Of a stretch of DNA of 64,000 nt, positions 18,867 through 28,790 are shown one piece after another. Position numbers and translations under genes: made by a program. The notes under the pieces are model-generated. The model was not told the DNA's origin, searched no databases, and saw nothing but the letters and a program-made list of their open reading frames with translations. Position 1 is the stretch's first letter. Every line of letters starts with the position of its first letter. Source of the stretch: Methanobrevibacter arboriphilus JCM 13429 = DSM 1125 (GTDB lineage: Archaea > Methanobacteriota > Methanobacteria > Methanobacteriales > Methanobacteriaceae); the NCBI RefSeq assembly GCF_002072215.1, contig NZ_JXMW01000001.1, forward strand, positions 62,001-126,000, read 5' to 3'.

Positions 18867-19183
18867 ATGAATAACCTTACAATTAATATACTATAATAAT
18901 GTTAATTTAATAATATGATTTCAACAATTTTAATAATAATTTATAAAAATAATATGAGTTTATGAAATAACTTTACTTTATGATATAAAATTATGATATA
19001 ACTTTAATAATGAATTAAATTCTTGAATTAATAATCTCTAATAACCTATTTGATTATTTCTACACATTGATACACTAAAAAAAATTAAATTTAAAATAAT
19101 GATGAAATATTGAAATAGAAACTATTAAAGAAACTTAATCAAGAGAAATTTAATCAATAAAGTAAAAATTAATGAGATCTGAT
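18867..19183. other. nifI1-nifI2 spacer, no gene
   Basis: A 317-bp AT-rich spacer inside the nif operon, with no open frame or clear promoter visible. The nif genes probably still belong to one transcript, as in other methanogens, but an internal promoter cannot be excluded. Confidence 0.5.
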
Positions 19184-19501
19184 TTATATACCTTCAGACC
19201 TAGTTCTTACTGTATAAGTTTTTTCAACAGGGCTTACGAATATTTTACCGTCACCGAAGTTTCCAGTGAAAGCAGATTCTGTTATTACATCTATAGCCTG
19301 ATCTACAGATTCATCTTCTACAACCAACATTATTAGTCTCTTAGGTAGCTCATCATAGCTAATATTATCTTGATGAATTCCTTTTTGCTTACCTCTACCT
19401 ATGACATCAATCTTTGTAAGAGCAACGAATCCTGCCTCATCTAAATCATCTACTGTGTGTTCAATTCTTTCAGGCCTTATAATGGCTCGAATCATTTTCA
19501 T
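19184..19501 (-). CDS. nifI1: NifI1, PII-like nitrogenase regulator
   Basis: A 105-residue PII-family protein (MIRAIIRPERIEHTVDDL at the start, FGDGKIFVSPVEKTYTVRT at the end). It is the short-loop partner of NifI2 in ammonia switch-off. The PII signature around GRGKQKG is intact, but it lacks the uridylylated Tyr of bacterial GlnB in the T-loop, as usual for NifI1. GGAGAGTATTAA precedes the ATG. It is second in the nif operon. Confidence 0.94.
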   Translation of the reverse strand: MKMIRAIIRPERIEHTVDDLDEAGFVALTKIDVIGRGKQKGIHQDNISYDELPKRLIMLVVEDESVDQAIDVITESAFTGNFGDGKIFVSPVEKTYTVRTRSEGI

Positions 19502-19864
19502 TTAATACTCTCCTAATTCTAAATTAAAAAAATAAATATTCTACTTTAAAATAACCTATTTTTAAAATAATCTAAAAAATAACCCTACTTTAGAGATAAT
19601 CCTAGTTTAATGATAATCCTATCTTAGTGCTAATCTTACTATAGAGATAATCCTAGTTTAATGATAATCTTATAGAGATAATCTTATTTTAAAGATAATT
19701 TCTTATAATCAACCTTTTAACAATTCCAACCCTTAAATTAATTTTAATAGTTTAATATTTAATTATTTAATCAATTTATCTGTTTATCTAATTTATTTTA
19801 ATTTATTAAGTTTTTTAAGATTTAATTAATCTTATTAATATTATTTAGTTTATTAATAGTTTTA
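19502..19864. repeat. nifH-nifI1 spacer with 51-bp repeats
   Basis: No gene. The sequence AGAGATAATCCTAGTTTAAT with its right flank occurs at 19592 and again at 19643, a 51-bp period, with related fragments up to about 19690. Further left the spacer is plain AT-rich DNA. Confidence 0.65.
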
Positions 19865-20701
<837 letters not shown>

Positions 20702-20770
20702 TTACCATCTTAATTTTTAGCATCTTAATTTTCCTTAATTCTAGTATGATTTATAATACTATTTTTAATA

Positions 20771-20957
20771 CTATTTTTAATACTATATTAATAATACTTT
20801 TAATAATATTTTTAATACTATCTCTAATAATACTTCTAATACTATTTTTAATACTATATTAATAATACTTTTAATAATATTTTTAATACTATCTCTAATA
20901 ATACTTCTAATACTATTTTTAATACTATATTTAATAATACTTTTAATAATATTTTTA
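20771..20957. repeat. 71-bp tandem repeats in the nifH leader
   Basis: The unit starting CTATTTTTAATACTATATTA begins at 20771, 20842 and 20913, an exact 71-bp period, with about 2.6 copies. It lies between the nifH start and the operator, so it would be in the nifH mRNA leader if transcription starts at the operator. Internally it is built from short ATA/TTA steps. Confidence 0.9.
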
Positions 20958-21059
20958 ATATTATTACTTTTTAAAAATTTTTTAATATTTTAATACTTTA
21001 ATTATTCAAATTTTAAATTTTTAGAATTTTAAATTTAATATTTTAATTACCTAATAGTA

Positions 21060-21080
21060 GGAAAACGGTTTCCGTATTCC
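21060..21080. promoter_or_regulatory. NrpR nitrogen operator (two overlapping sites)
   Basis: GGAA-AACGGT-TTCC at 21060-21073 fits the GGAA-N6-TTCC palindrome bound by the methanogen nitrogen repressor NrpR. A second, imperfect copy GGTT-TCCGTA-TTCC overlaps at 21067-21080. The site lies between divergent nifH and homocitrate synthase. A minus-strand TATA-like AATATAAA at 21088-21095 would start nifH transcription about at the operator, the arrangement known from Methanococcus maripaludis nif. NrpR itself is not in the window. Confidence 0.85.
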
Positions 21081-21104
21081 GACAACTTTATATTGTAGTT
21101 CATC

Positions 21105-21113
21105 ATATATAAA
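21105..21113 (+). promoter_or_regulatory. TATA box of the homocitrate synthase gene
   Basis: ATATATAAA lies 25 bp right of the operator and about 120 bp before the TTG start. Transcription would begin near 21135 and leave a leader of about 100 nt. Since the operator is upstream of this box, repression of this gene would need NrpR to hinder TBP/TFB from that side. Confidence 0.5.
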
Positions 21114-21235
21114 TATTGTGCTAACAATGCAAAGATAAATTAAAATATATTGTAATAAAGTTTAATATTTGAACAAATACATTGTTCAACTGTTCAAAAA
21201 TAGTTAAAAATTTAATAATTAAAAAAGGTGAAAAC

Positions 21236-22399
21236 TTGGAAGATTATATAAGTCCATACAATAAGAAAGCGAAGTGCAACTTTCCAAAAAATATAACAAT
21301 ATGTGATACAACACTTCGAGATGGAGAACAGACCCCCGGAGTTAGTTTAAATGAAAATGAAAAGTTAGATATAGCTATTCTACTTGATAAATTAAAAATA
21401 CCCCAAATTGAAGCAGGATTTCCACCAGTTTCAGAAAAAGAAAAAAAATCTATTAAAAATATTGTTAATGAAGGTCTGAACTCAAAAACTATTACTTTAT
21501 CTCGTGCAAAAAAGGAGGATATAGACGCAAGTTTGGAATGTGGAGTTGATGGAACAATAATATTTATAGGAACCTCAAAAATTCAATTAGGATGTAAAAA
21601 ATTAAGCCAAGAAGAAGTTATAATTAAAAGTATGGATATTATAGATTATGCAAAAGAACATGGTTTATATGTAGGATTTTCAGCTGAAGATGCAACTAGA
21701 ACTGATTTAAATTTCTTAAAAAAGATTTACAGTGAAGCACAAGAAAGAAAAGTAGATAGAGTTCATATTGCAGATACAGTTGGAGCCATAACACCACAAG
21801 GAATGGAATATCTAGTAAAAGAATTGAGAAAAGATATAAAAATTGACATAAATCTCCATTGCCATAATGATTTTGGTATGGCTCAGCAAAACGCTATTTC
21901 TGGATTATTAGCTGGAGCAAATATTGTTGAAACAACAATAAATGGAATTGGTGAAAGAGCAGGCAATACTCCTCTTGAAGAATTAGTCATGTCTTTAAAA
22001 GTTTTATATGAAATAGATCTTGGATTTAACACAGAACTAATAAAAGAAATATCAGAAACAGTTGAAATGTATACAAAAATAGAAATACCTTTTAACAAGC
22101 CAATAGTTGGGAAAAATATCTTCAAACATGAATCTGGAATTCATGTAGATGGAGTAATGAAAAATCCTTTCACATACGAACCATTTTCACCAAAAATAGT
22201 AGGACAGGAAAGAAACTTAGTATTAGGAAAACATTCTGGATCAAAAGCAATTAAATCAAAATTAAATCAATTTGGAATTAAGATAAAAGAAAATAAAATC
22301 CCAGAAATCCTTAAAATAGTAAAAGAAACTAGTGAAAATGGAAATATAATAAACGACAATATTTTCAAAGAAATAGTAGAAAAGTATAAAAACATTTAA
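21236..22399 (+). CDS. nifV: Homocitrate synthase (NifV/AksA-like)
   Basis: A 387-residue DRE-TIM enzyme that condenses 2-oxoglutarate and acetyl-CoA. The catalytic start CDTTLRDGEQTPGVS, the metal motif HCHNDFGMA and the NGIGERAGNTPLEE segment are all present. Homocitrate is a ligand of the FeMo cofactor and, in methanogens, also the first precursor of coenzyme B (AksA). Divergence from nifH across an NrpR operator argues for a NifV role; a paralogue for coenzyme B would then exist elsewhere. Start chosen at TTG 21236 after GGTGA; the upstream frame to 21182 has no ribosome binding site. Confidence 0.9.
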   Translation: MEDYISPYNKKAKCNFPKNITICDTTLRDGEQTPGVSLNENEKLDIAILLDKLKIPQIEAGFPPVSEKEKKSIKNIVNEGLNSKTITLSRAKKEDIDASLECGVDGTIIFIGTSKIQLGCKKLSQEEVIIKSMDIIDYAKEHGLYVGFSAEDATRTDLNFLKKIYSEAQERKVDRVHIADTVGAITPQGMEYLVKELRKDIKIDINLHCHNDFGMAQQNAISGLLAGANIVETTINGIGERAGNTPLEELVMSLKVLYEIDLGFNTELIKEISETVEMYTKIEIPFNKPIVGKNIFKHESGIHVDGVMKNPFTYEPFSPKIVGQERNLVLGKHSGSKAIKSKLNQFGIKIKENKIPEILKIVKETSENGNIINDNIFKEIVEKYKNI

Positions 22400-22570
22400 A
22401 AAAATTATTAAAAAATCAAAAGTTTCTTAATATTATAAAAATAAAAAATTATATAATTATAAAAAATCAAAAATTTCTTAATATTATAAAAATAATTCTT
22501 ATAATTATAAAAAATTATATAAATTAAAAAGAGTGTTACAAAAAATGTTAGGAATGATTCCTTTTTTGAA

Positions 22571-23722
22571 TCATTTTCTTAATTCTTCAACAGCAATTTT
22601 AAATTCTCTAACAAATATTTTAACTTTTTCTTCAGGAATTGAAAAGCTAACTCTAAGATAATTATCTCCAAATAATTTACTTGTATAATTACCTTCTCTT
22701 GTAAATATTTTTTTATTCAAAAGATAGTTTGCCATTTTTTTAGGACTAATTCCAGTAGCTTTCAGATCAATAGCTAACATATTACCATCTGAAGGATAAA
22801 CTGGAATAAAAACTCCTTTTATTTCATCAATACATTTTTTAATTAGAATTTGATTATTTCGAGTAATACTTGTAATCTCATCAATCCAATTATCTTTTGA
22901 CTTTAAAGCTGCAATAGCTCCTGCTTGGGCAATCAAATTAGTACCTAAATCATTGATAAGAATAGTTCTAACAGAATTTATTGTTTCTTTTGTTCCTATA
23001 ATTGAACCAATTCTAAGACCTGCCATTCCAAAAATTTTTGAAAAGCTATAAATAGTTATAGTATGATTTGGTGCATAATGAGCAGCTAAAAAATGTTCAC
23101 GAGCAAAATCCCTATAAGTGATATCATGTAATAAGTATAAATCATTTTCTTCAGCAATTTTAGCAAACTCTTTAATCTCTTCTTCTGTATAACAACTGCC
23201 TAAGGGATTCAAAGGATCTATAAGAACGATGATTTTTGTGTTCTCATCCATATATTCTTTTACAAGTTCAGGAGTTAATTTATAATCATTATCACTACTA
23301 TAAATAGGAACAGATATGACTTTATTAGAAAATCTACTTGCAAAATTGTCAATAATTAAATAACCTGGGTCACAAGTTATAACATTATCTTCTGGTTCTA
23401 AAATATCATTCATACAGAGATATAATGACTCAGTTCCTCCAGCAGTTATTAAGATATCCATATCTTCTAAATTAAGATCATTTAAAATCAATTTTTTTAA
23501 CTCAGGAAATCCTTCAGGAGGAGGATATTTACAATATTCCTTACTTTCAACACAATTAACCATTGCATCCATTATATAATTCTTATTATGAAGATGATTA
23601 GTATTTTGACCCATCCATATAATATCTTTATCATTAAAAACATGTTCAAAAAATTCATTAGCTGATTTGAATCCTTTTGGAGGTGTTTTGGCAGCTTTTG
23701 CATATTTTTTTGGTTGGATCAT
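22571..23722 (-). CDS. PLP-dependent class I/II aminotransferase
   Basis: A 383-residue fold-type I aminotransferase. The PLP lysine sits in [14 protein letters not shown], with the substrate motifs [10 protein letters not shown] and NPLGSCYT and a C-terminal Arg in NYLRVSFS. Closest in layout to histidinol-phosphate or aspartate/alanine-type aminotransferases of methanogens; the substrate cannot be told from sequence. It converges with the homocitrate synthase gene; no operon partner. GTGATAAT precedes the ATG. Confidence 0.85.
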   Translation of the reverse strand: MIQPKKYAKAAKTPPKGFKSANEFFEHVFNDKDIIWMGQNTNHLHNKNYIMDAMVNCVESKEYCKYPPPEGFPELKKLILNDLNLEDMDILITAGGTESLYLCMNDILEPEDNVITCDPGYLIIDNFASRFSNKVISVPIYSSDNDYKLTPELVKEYMDENTKIIVLIDPLNPLGSCYTEEEIKEFAKIAEENDLYLLHDITYRDFAREHFLAAHYAPNHTITIYSFSKIFGMAGLRIGSIIGTKETINSVRTILINDLGTNLIAQAGAIAALKSKDNWIDEITSITRNNQILIKKCIDEIKGVFIPVYPSDGNMLAIDLKATGISPKKMANYLLNKKIFTREGNYTSKLFGDNYLRVSFSIPEEKVKIFVREFKIAVEELRK

Positions 23723-23983
23723 ATTATCACAAAATGTTATTTAATAAAATGTTAATATTTAATAAATTTTTAATAAGAATAAAAATTTTAAAATAATATA
23801 ATAGTTATTTTAAAATAATATAATAATTTTAAACTAATTGATGTGTGTTATACTAATTTTAAACTAATTTTATAACAAAAATATTTATGTTCAAAATGAT
23901 TTATAAAACTAATGGTTAAAATTTAAGATATGAGAGAAAAGTAAATAAAAGAATAAAAAATAGAAATAAAAATAATATAATGT

Positions 23984-24691
23984 CTATTCAATACCATTAT
24001 TAGTAATAGAAAATTTAATATTTGTACCCTCAGCTATTGATTTATGTCTTTTCAGAGTAGCTATACGTTGACCATTTATCCCAGATTTAGATAATTCAAC
24101 AATTATTTTACTCCAATACCTAAGTATAGTTCCACCAACAGGTATAATAGTACTTGACCTTTCATCCTCAAATGTAGAGTAAATCTGATTAGTTATTACA
24201 ACTGCAATATCATATTTACGAGCCATCCGTGACAATGAACCCATCTGAGTCCCTAATTCCCTATTTAAAAGATTAGATTTTTTACCTTCTTTTAATCTAT
24301 ATAATGCAACTGCAGAATCTATAATAATTAAATCGATATCATCTTCATTAGAATTGATCCATGATTCTATTGTTTTTAAATTATTAGATTGTTCTTGAAA
24401 AGAATTTGGTTCAAACACAATTATATTGCTAGATATAACATCGAAATCGTTTTTAGCTAATTGTTTAACCCTATCAATTGATATTCCTCCTTCAGTATCT
24501 ATATAGGCCACCTTTTTTCCATTTTTCGCTACTTGCACAGCTAAATCCAGAGATATATTGGTTTTACCAGATCCAGGAGGTCCATAAAATTGAGTTATAT
24601 TTCTTTTTTCAATCCCTCCACCTAATATAAGATCCAAAGAAGAATTGGTCTGAATTTTTGAAGGATTACTAATATCAGCTAATGATTTCAT
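23984..24691 (-). CDS. radB: RadB, RadA paralogue in DNA repair
   Basis: A 235-residue RecA-family ATPase with only the core domain: Walker A GPPGSGKTN (37-45), Walker B LIIIDSAVAL (about 122-131), and no N-terminal helix-hairpin-helix, which separates RadB from RadA. RadB helps RadA in homologous recombination and binds the Hjc resolvase in euryarchaea. AAAGGAGATAAT precedes the ATG. It stands alone. Confidence 0.95.
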   Translation of the reverse strand: MKSLADISNPSKIQTNSSLDLILGGGIEKRNITQFYGPPGSGKTNISLDLAVQVAKNGKKVAYIDTEGGISIDRVKQLAKNDFDVISSNIIVFEPNSFQEQSNNLKTIESWINSNEDDIDLIIIDSAVALYRLKEGKKSNLLNRELGTQMGSLSRMARKYDIAVVITNQIYSTFEDERSSTIIPVGGTILRYWSKIIVELSKSGINGQRIATLKRHKSIAEGTNIKFSITNNGIE

Positions 24692-25180
24692 ATTATCTCC
24701 TTTAAATTATCTTTAAACTATTTTTTAAAACATTTTAAACTATTTTAAAACTATTTTAAAACTATTTTAAAACTATTTTAAACTATTAAACAATGTTAAA
24801 CTATTTGAAACTATTTCTAAGATATCTTTAAAATATATTCGAATTATCTTTTAATAATATTTTAACTAAATATTTAGAAATTTTATATAAATTTTTCTAT
24901 AAATAATAATTATTATAAATTTCAACTTTTTAAAGTATAATTTTTGTATATATAAATTATATTATATATAAGTTAGATTTATTATAAATAAGATTAAAAC
25001 TATGTAAATTTATTATATTAATATTGTTACTACTATTATTAATACTATACCAATAATGTATAATTATACAAATAATGCATAATACTATAATTAAAATTAT
25101 AATAAGAATTATTATTAAAATTATTATTAAAATTATTAAATTATTATAAAAATATTATTAAAATTACAATGAATTTATTA
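24692..25180. other. Intergenic region with 11-bp repeats
   Basis: No gene. The string TATTTTAAAAC recurs about four times at 24741-24785, then low-complexity AT DNA to 25180. Confidence 0.5.
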
Positions 25181-25786
25181 TTAAAAGGACTTAAGAATAC
25201 CTGAACCTTTCCTTAATATCTTTGGTTCTTTTCTAGTTAAGTCTACAATGGTTGAAGGTTCAGATTGTTTTAAACAACCTACATCAATTACAAAATCAAT
25301 ACCCTCATTTAGCTGATTAATGATGTCTTTTGGATTATTTAATGTTTTTTTTCCAGATAAATTTGCACTAGTAGTAGTAATAGGAAAATTCTGTGTTAAT
25401 TTTCTAGAAATAATATTTTCAGGAATTCTAATTCCTACTTTATGATTTTTAGTAGCATAATTAGGAATTGGTTCTTTTTTATAAAAAATAAAAGTAAAAG
25501 GACCAGGCAAATTGTTAGTAAGAATTTCATGAGTTTTATGATTACCTACATCAGCTATTAACAATATTTCATCAATAGAAGAAACACAAACAGATAATGG
25601 TTTAAAATAATCCCTATTTTTAATGTTATAAACCTTTTCAACAGCTTTTTCATTGAAAATATTAGCACCCAATCCATAAACAGTATCAGTAGGATAAAGC
25701 ACAACTCCCCCAGAGCTTAAAACTTCGATAGCTTCATCAATTAAATCTAAATCAGGATTATTTTGATCCATTTCAACTATTTTCAT
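25181..25786 (-). CDS. Threonylcarbamoyl-AMP synthase (Sua5/YrdC)
   Basis: A 201-residue YrdC-domain protein making threonylcarbamoyl-AMP from threonine, bicarbonate and ATP for the t6A37 tRNA modification. It shows the family motifs VLYPTDTVYGLGANIF, KPLSV and TTSANLSG, and ends in the YrdC core without the Sua5 C-terminal domain, so it is YrdC-like in length. GTGATTTAG lies before the ATG. Isolated gene, divergent from the next one. Confidence 0.93.
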   Translation of the reverse strand: MKIVEMDQNNPDLDLIDEAIEVLSSGGVVLYPTDTVYGLGANIFNEKAVEKVYNIKNRDYFKPLSVCVSSIDEILLIADVGNHKTHEILTNNLPGPFTFIFYKKEPIPNYATKNHKVGIRIPENIISRKLTQNFPITTTSANLSGKKTLNNPKDIINQLNEGIDFVIDVGCLKQSEPSTIVDLTRKEPKILRKGSGILKSF

Positions 25787-25913
25787 CTAAATCACATAAA
25801 TTATAAAATTAAAAGACATATTGATTAAAAAAGCATCTATTATAAAAAAATATTTATTTTAAAAAATATTCATTATAAATGAGTCTTATATACAAGTATT
25901 CATATATAAAAAC

Positions 25914-25922
25914 TTATATAAA
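25914..25922 (+). promoter_or_regulatory. TATA box, probably leaderless gene
   Basis: TTATATAAA lies about 30 bp before ATG 25947 of the phosphatidyltransferase gene, which has no Shine-Dalgarno sequence. The spacing places transcription start at or a few bases before the ATG, so the mRNA may be leaderless or nearly so. Confidence 0.5.
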
Positions 25923-25946
25923 TATTTGTTTTCATATACTATAGCA

Positions 25947-26531
25947 ATGTTAGAAAGATTTAGACCACTATTAAAAAAAATCCTTGAACCTTTTGCTAAA
26001 AGAATAAATATAAATCCAAATATATTAACACTAATATCCCCTTTAATTGCCATTATATCTGCAATATTCTTTGGAACTGGAAATTTATTAATGGGGGGAA
26101 TTTTTATCCTTATAAGTGGAGTTTTTGATGTTTTTGATGGAGCAATAGCTAGATATCATAATAAAACATCTGATTTCGGAGCTTTTCTTGATTCTACAAT
26201 GGATAGATTCTCAGATGCTATAATAATCATCGGGATAATTTGGGGAGGTTATACCCCATGGTTGCTTGGAATTTTAGCTATTCATTCAGCAATTACAGTT
26301 AGCTATGTTAGAGCAAGGGCTGAAGCAAAAGGAATTGAATGTAATGTAGGAATAGCTGAAAGAGCTACTAGACTCATTATTTTAATGGTAGGTGCATTTA
26401 TTGCATGGATATTCGGAAGTATCTTTATGAACTGGACTATTATAATACTTATCATACTCTCGTATATAACTGTAGCTCAAAGAATATATCATGTTTGGAA
26501 AAAAACAAGTTATGAGAGAATAGGACTATAA
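25947..26531 (+). CDS. CDP-alcohol phosphatidyltransferase family (archaetidylinositol-P synthase-like)
   Basis: Integral membrane protein of about 194 residues with several helices. It has the complete catalytic motif DVFDGAIAR then GAFLD and STMD (D-x2-D-G-x2-A-R-x8-G-x3-D-x3-D). The family moves the CDP-linked lipid to a polar alcohol; in methanogens the usual product at this locus is archaetidylinositol phosphate, which would make ether-lipid head groups. Start set at ATG 25947 (MLERFRPLL), the first that fits the family; the frame is open to TTG 25926. Two DUF357 genes follow. Confidence 0.9.
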   Translation: MLERFRPLLKKILEPFAKRININPNILTLISPLIAIISAIFFGTGNLLMGGIFILISGVFDVFDGAIARYHNKTSDFGAFLDSTMDRFSDAIIIIGIIWGGYTPWLLGILAIHSAITVSYVRARAEAKGIECNVGIAERATRLIILMVGAFIAWIFGSIFMNWTIIILIILSYITVAQRIYHVWKKTSYERIGL

Positions 26532-26570
26532 TAAGAAATAGATATATGAGCAAGGATAGAAGGTTGAATA

Positions 26571-26804
26571 ATGGATTGTAATGAGAGAATTTTAATTGAT
26601 ATTGAAAAACTTGATGAAAGTTTTGAAAAAATAGAATCCATAAAATTAAGCCAAGAGGAAAAAGAGATAATAGAAAGGGCAGAAAACTATAAAGAAGATT
26701 GCAAATATTACCTTGAAAAAGGAGATGAAATAACATCATTTGGGTGTATAACCTATGCACATGGATTAGTTGATGCAATACTTCTCAATCACCATATAAA
26801 TTAA
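26571..26804 (+). CDS. DUF357 protein, copy 1
   Basis: A 77-residue all-helical DUF357 protein with the conserved KEDCKYYLEKGDEITSFGCI and YAHGLVDAILL motifs. The family is archaeal, small and of unknown function; it resembles a helical bundle like HEPN proteins. GAAGGTTGA precedes the ATG, 39 bp after the phosphatidyltransferase, so the genes are likely co-transcribed. A second copy follows at 26945 with about two-thirds identical residues. Confidence 0.85.
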   Translation: MDCNERILIDIEKLDESFEKIESIKLSQEEKEIIERAENYKEDCKYYLEKGDEITSFGCITYAHGLVDAILLNHHIN

Positions 26805-26944
26805 TAAGAATACCACTACAAAGTCATTGAAAAGTAAAAAAATGGTAAAAGATATGAAAAGTAAAAAACGTGTGAAATATATAAAAAGTAGGAAAAATGG
26901 AAAAACTAGAGAAAAATAGGAAAAAGTAGAAAAGGAGCGTATAA

Positions 26945-27190
26945 ATGATAAACCATCTTGAATGGAAAGAAAAAATATTAAAGGATATTGATAAATTAGA
27001 AGCTAATCTTAAAGAAATTGAAGGTATTAGTTTTTCTAAAAAAGAAAAAGAAGCAATTTCAAGAGCAAAAGATTATAGAGAAGATTGCAAATATTACCTT
27101 GAAAAAGAAGATGAGATAACATCCTTTGAATGTATTAGCTACAGTCATGGTTTAATTGATACTTTAAGAATTATCCATGAATTTATTTAA
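26945..27190 (+). CDS. DUF357 protein, copy 2
   Basis: An 81-residue paralogue of the preceding gene: same KEKEAISRAKDYREDCKYYL start and the same EDEITSFECI and SYSHGLIDTL core. AAAAGGAGCG lies before the ATG. The spacer between the copies (26805-26944) is Lys-codon-like low-complexity DNA without a frame. The pair arose by tandem duplication and both copies are intact. Confidence 0.85.
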   Translation: MINHLEWKEKILKDIDKLEANLKEIEGISFSKKEKEAISRAKDYREDCKYYLEKEDEITSFECISYSHGLIDTLRIIHEFI

Positions 27191-27341
27191 CTATAAAACT
27201 ATAAAATATATTTAATTTTTAAATAAATTCTTAAACATTGAAATTAATGGATTTGTGAAACTTATCATAACTATTCATAAAAAAAACCTTAAATATTAAC
27301 TCATACTTATATAGATATGAAAGTAGTTCATTAGGACTAAT

Positions 27342-27461
27342 TTAGTTTTTACTATTTTGATTGTAATCTCTTATGAGCTTAATTTCAGATAATAAAACTT
27401 TTGTTATTATCTTCCTAAGGAGTAAAATCCTTATTAAGAAAAATTTTAGCTTTATATTCAT
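27342..27461 (-). CDS. Possible 39-residue protein with perfect Shine-Dalgarno
   Basis: ATG 27461 follows GGAGGTG at 27469-27475 with ideal spacing and opens a frame of 39 codons (MNIKLKFFLIRILLLRK at the start), hydrophobic and basic, resembling a tiny membrane peptide. In another frame the same DNA reads MEVKLHEYKAKIF, like the start of succinyl-CoA synthetase beta, then stops; so it may instead be a decayed gene start. The region also holds two palindromes (27388-27411 and 27417-27432). No homologue known to me. Confidence 0.3.
   Translation of the reverse strand: MNIKLKFFLIRILLLRKIITKVLLSEIKLIRDYNQNSKN
27388..27432. other. Two adjacent palindromes
   Basis: GATAATAA at 27388-27395 pairs with TTATTATC at 27404-27411, and AAGGA at 27417-27421 pairs with TCCTT at 27428-27432. 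Both would form short hairpins in RNA from either strand. They lie in the 480-bp interval between the DUF357 pair and the broken FkbM gene; the remainder of that interval shows nothing. Confidence 0.45.
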
Positions 27462-27671
27462 GAAGCTTCACCTCCATTAACTTTTTGCCAAAGCTACTAT
27501 TTTTAATAATTTCACTTCGATAAATATATTAATCATTATTATATTGTAGTAATACTATAATATAAATAATTAATAAAGTATTAATAAAAAATTAATAGAA
27601 ATAAAAATAATAAAAATAGGAATAAAAAATAATAAAAATAATGAAAAATAATATTGAGAGGATAATAATTT

Positions 27672-28635
27672 TTATTTGAAGTTATTTATCATACAAATAG
27701 TATCAACTTGTTTATTAAACTTATTTTCCCCAACTATCATAAATCCTTCAGATTTTAACTTGTTTACTAAATTTTCATGGTTAATGCCAGTCAGAAACTT
27801 ATGATGTTCAAAATAAATTATTTTAAAATCTGAAAGATCAGAATTCATTATAATATCAACTTCACATCCTTCACAATCAATTTTAAGTGCATATGGATCA
27901 ATGTTATACTCATTAATTATATCTCCTAATGTTGTTGTTTCTACAAGATCAAACTCCTCATACTCTTTATTAGATCCATAACCTGAATGTCCTCCAGAAT
28001 TTTCAGAATCTTTATATATTTTAATTCTTCCTTTTTTACATGAAACAGCTTTATTTATTAAGGTTATCTTATCTTTTAATTGAGGGTTTAGATTAATATT
28101 TCCAGTAGCTATATCATAAACTTCTGAAATTGGTTCGAATCCAAAAACATTATAACCTTTATTTGCGAAATATAATGAAGAATCACCAATGTTTGCACCA
28201 ACATCAATGACAGTTTTTTCACTTTCTAAGCAGTCATCTAAATAATATTCTTCCCAGATAAATATTTCAAAAAGAAGCTATATAAACACCCCTCCTAAGT
28301 TATTAAAACTAATACCATTAATTATAATTATATCTTCATCAATACATTCAATCAATTGTTTAATATTTTCAATACCCTGTGATGATATATTTTTTAAAGG
28401 TTTATTAAAAATAAAGCTGCAAAGTTTTCTTTGATTATAATTATTACAAAAATTTACTTCTCCTAATCTTTTAATATTAATTTTAGTTTCATTTTTTAAG
28501 CCAAGAATAAATAAAATTCCACTAATTACCCCCCCCCCCTCCCAAGTAGATATTAGTGAAGTATCTTTTCATCCCATCAATAATAACAAATATCAAATAT
28601 TTTGGTTTTAAATTTTTATAAATTCCTATATCCAT
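27672..28635 (-). pseudogene. Broken FkbM methyltransferase with G11 tract
   Basis: From ATG 28635 (AAGGT upstream) a frame runs about 32 codons into a G11 tract (C11 on the plus strand, 28529-28539) and then meets TAG. With ten G the frame would continue for about 85 codons to an in-frame TAG at 28280-28278, then through a full FkbM methyltransferase domain (TVIDVGANIGDSSLYFA, FGFEPISEVY, ALKIDCEGCEVDII) to the stop at 27672. Such enzymes O-methylate sugars or lipids of the cell surface. The gene as read is off twice: by the tract length and by the amber codon. No start codon follows the TAG until near the end, so the domain is not made. Confidence 0.85.
28529..28539. repeat. C11/G11 homopolymer inside the FkbM gene
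   Basis: Eleven C on the plus strand, followed by T and CCC; on the coding strand TTGGGA then G11. A change to ten (or thirteen) restores the upstream frame. This is the classic form of a slipped-strand contingency tract. Confidence 0.9.
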
Positions 28636-28790
28636 AAAAATACCTTCTTAAAAGATTTTTTAAATTTATTTAATAAAAATTATAAAGATCATTCTCTATG
28701 TTAATTATCTATAAAAAAATCTTGTTTTATACTATTTATTTGAATAAAATATTAATAAAACAAGAAAAATCAATGGAATTATTGATTAAA

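Noticed and set aside
28278-28280. In-frame TAG in the FkbM gene read as pyrrolysine
   Set aside because: No Pyl genes or methylamine methyltransferases are seen, Methanobacteriaceae generally lack pyrrolysine, and the tract upstream already breaks the frame.
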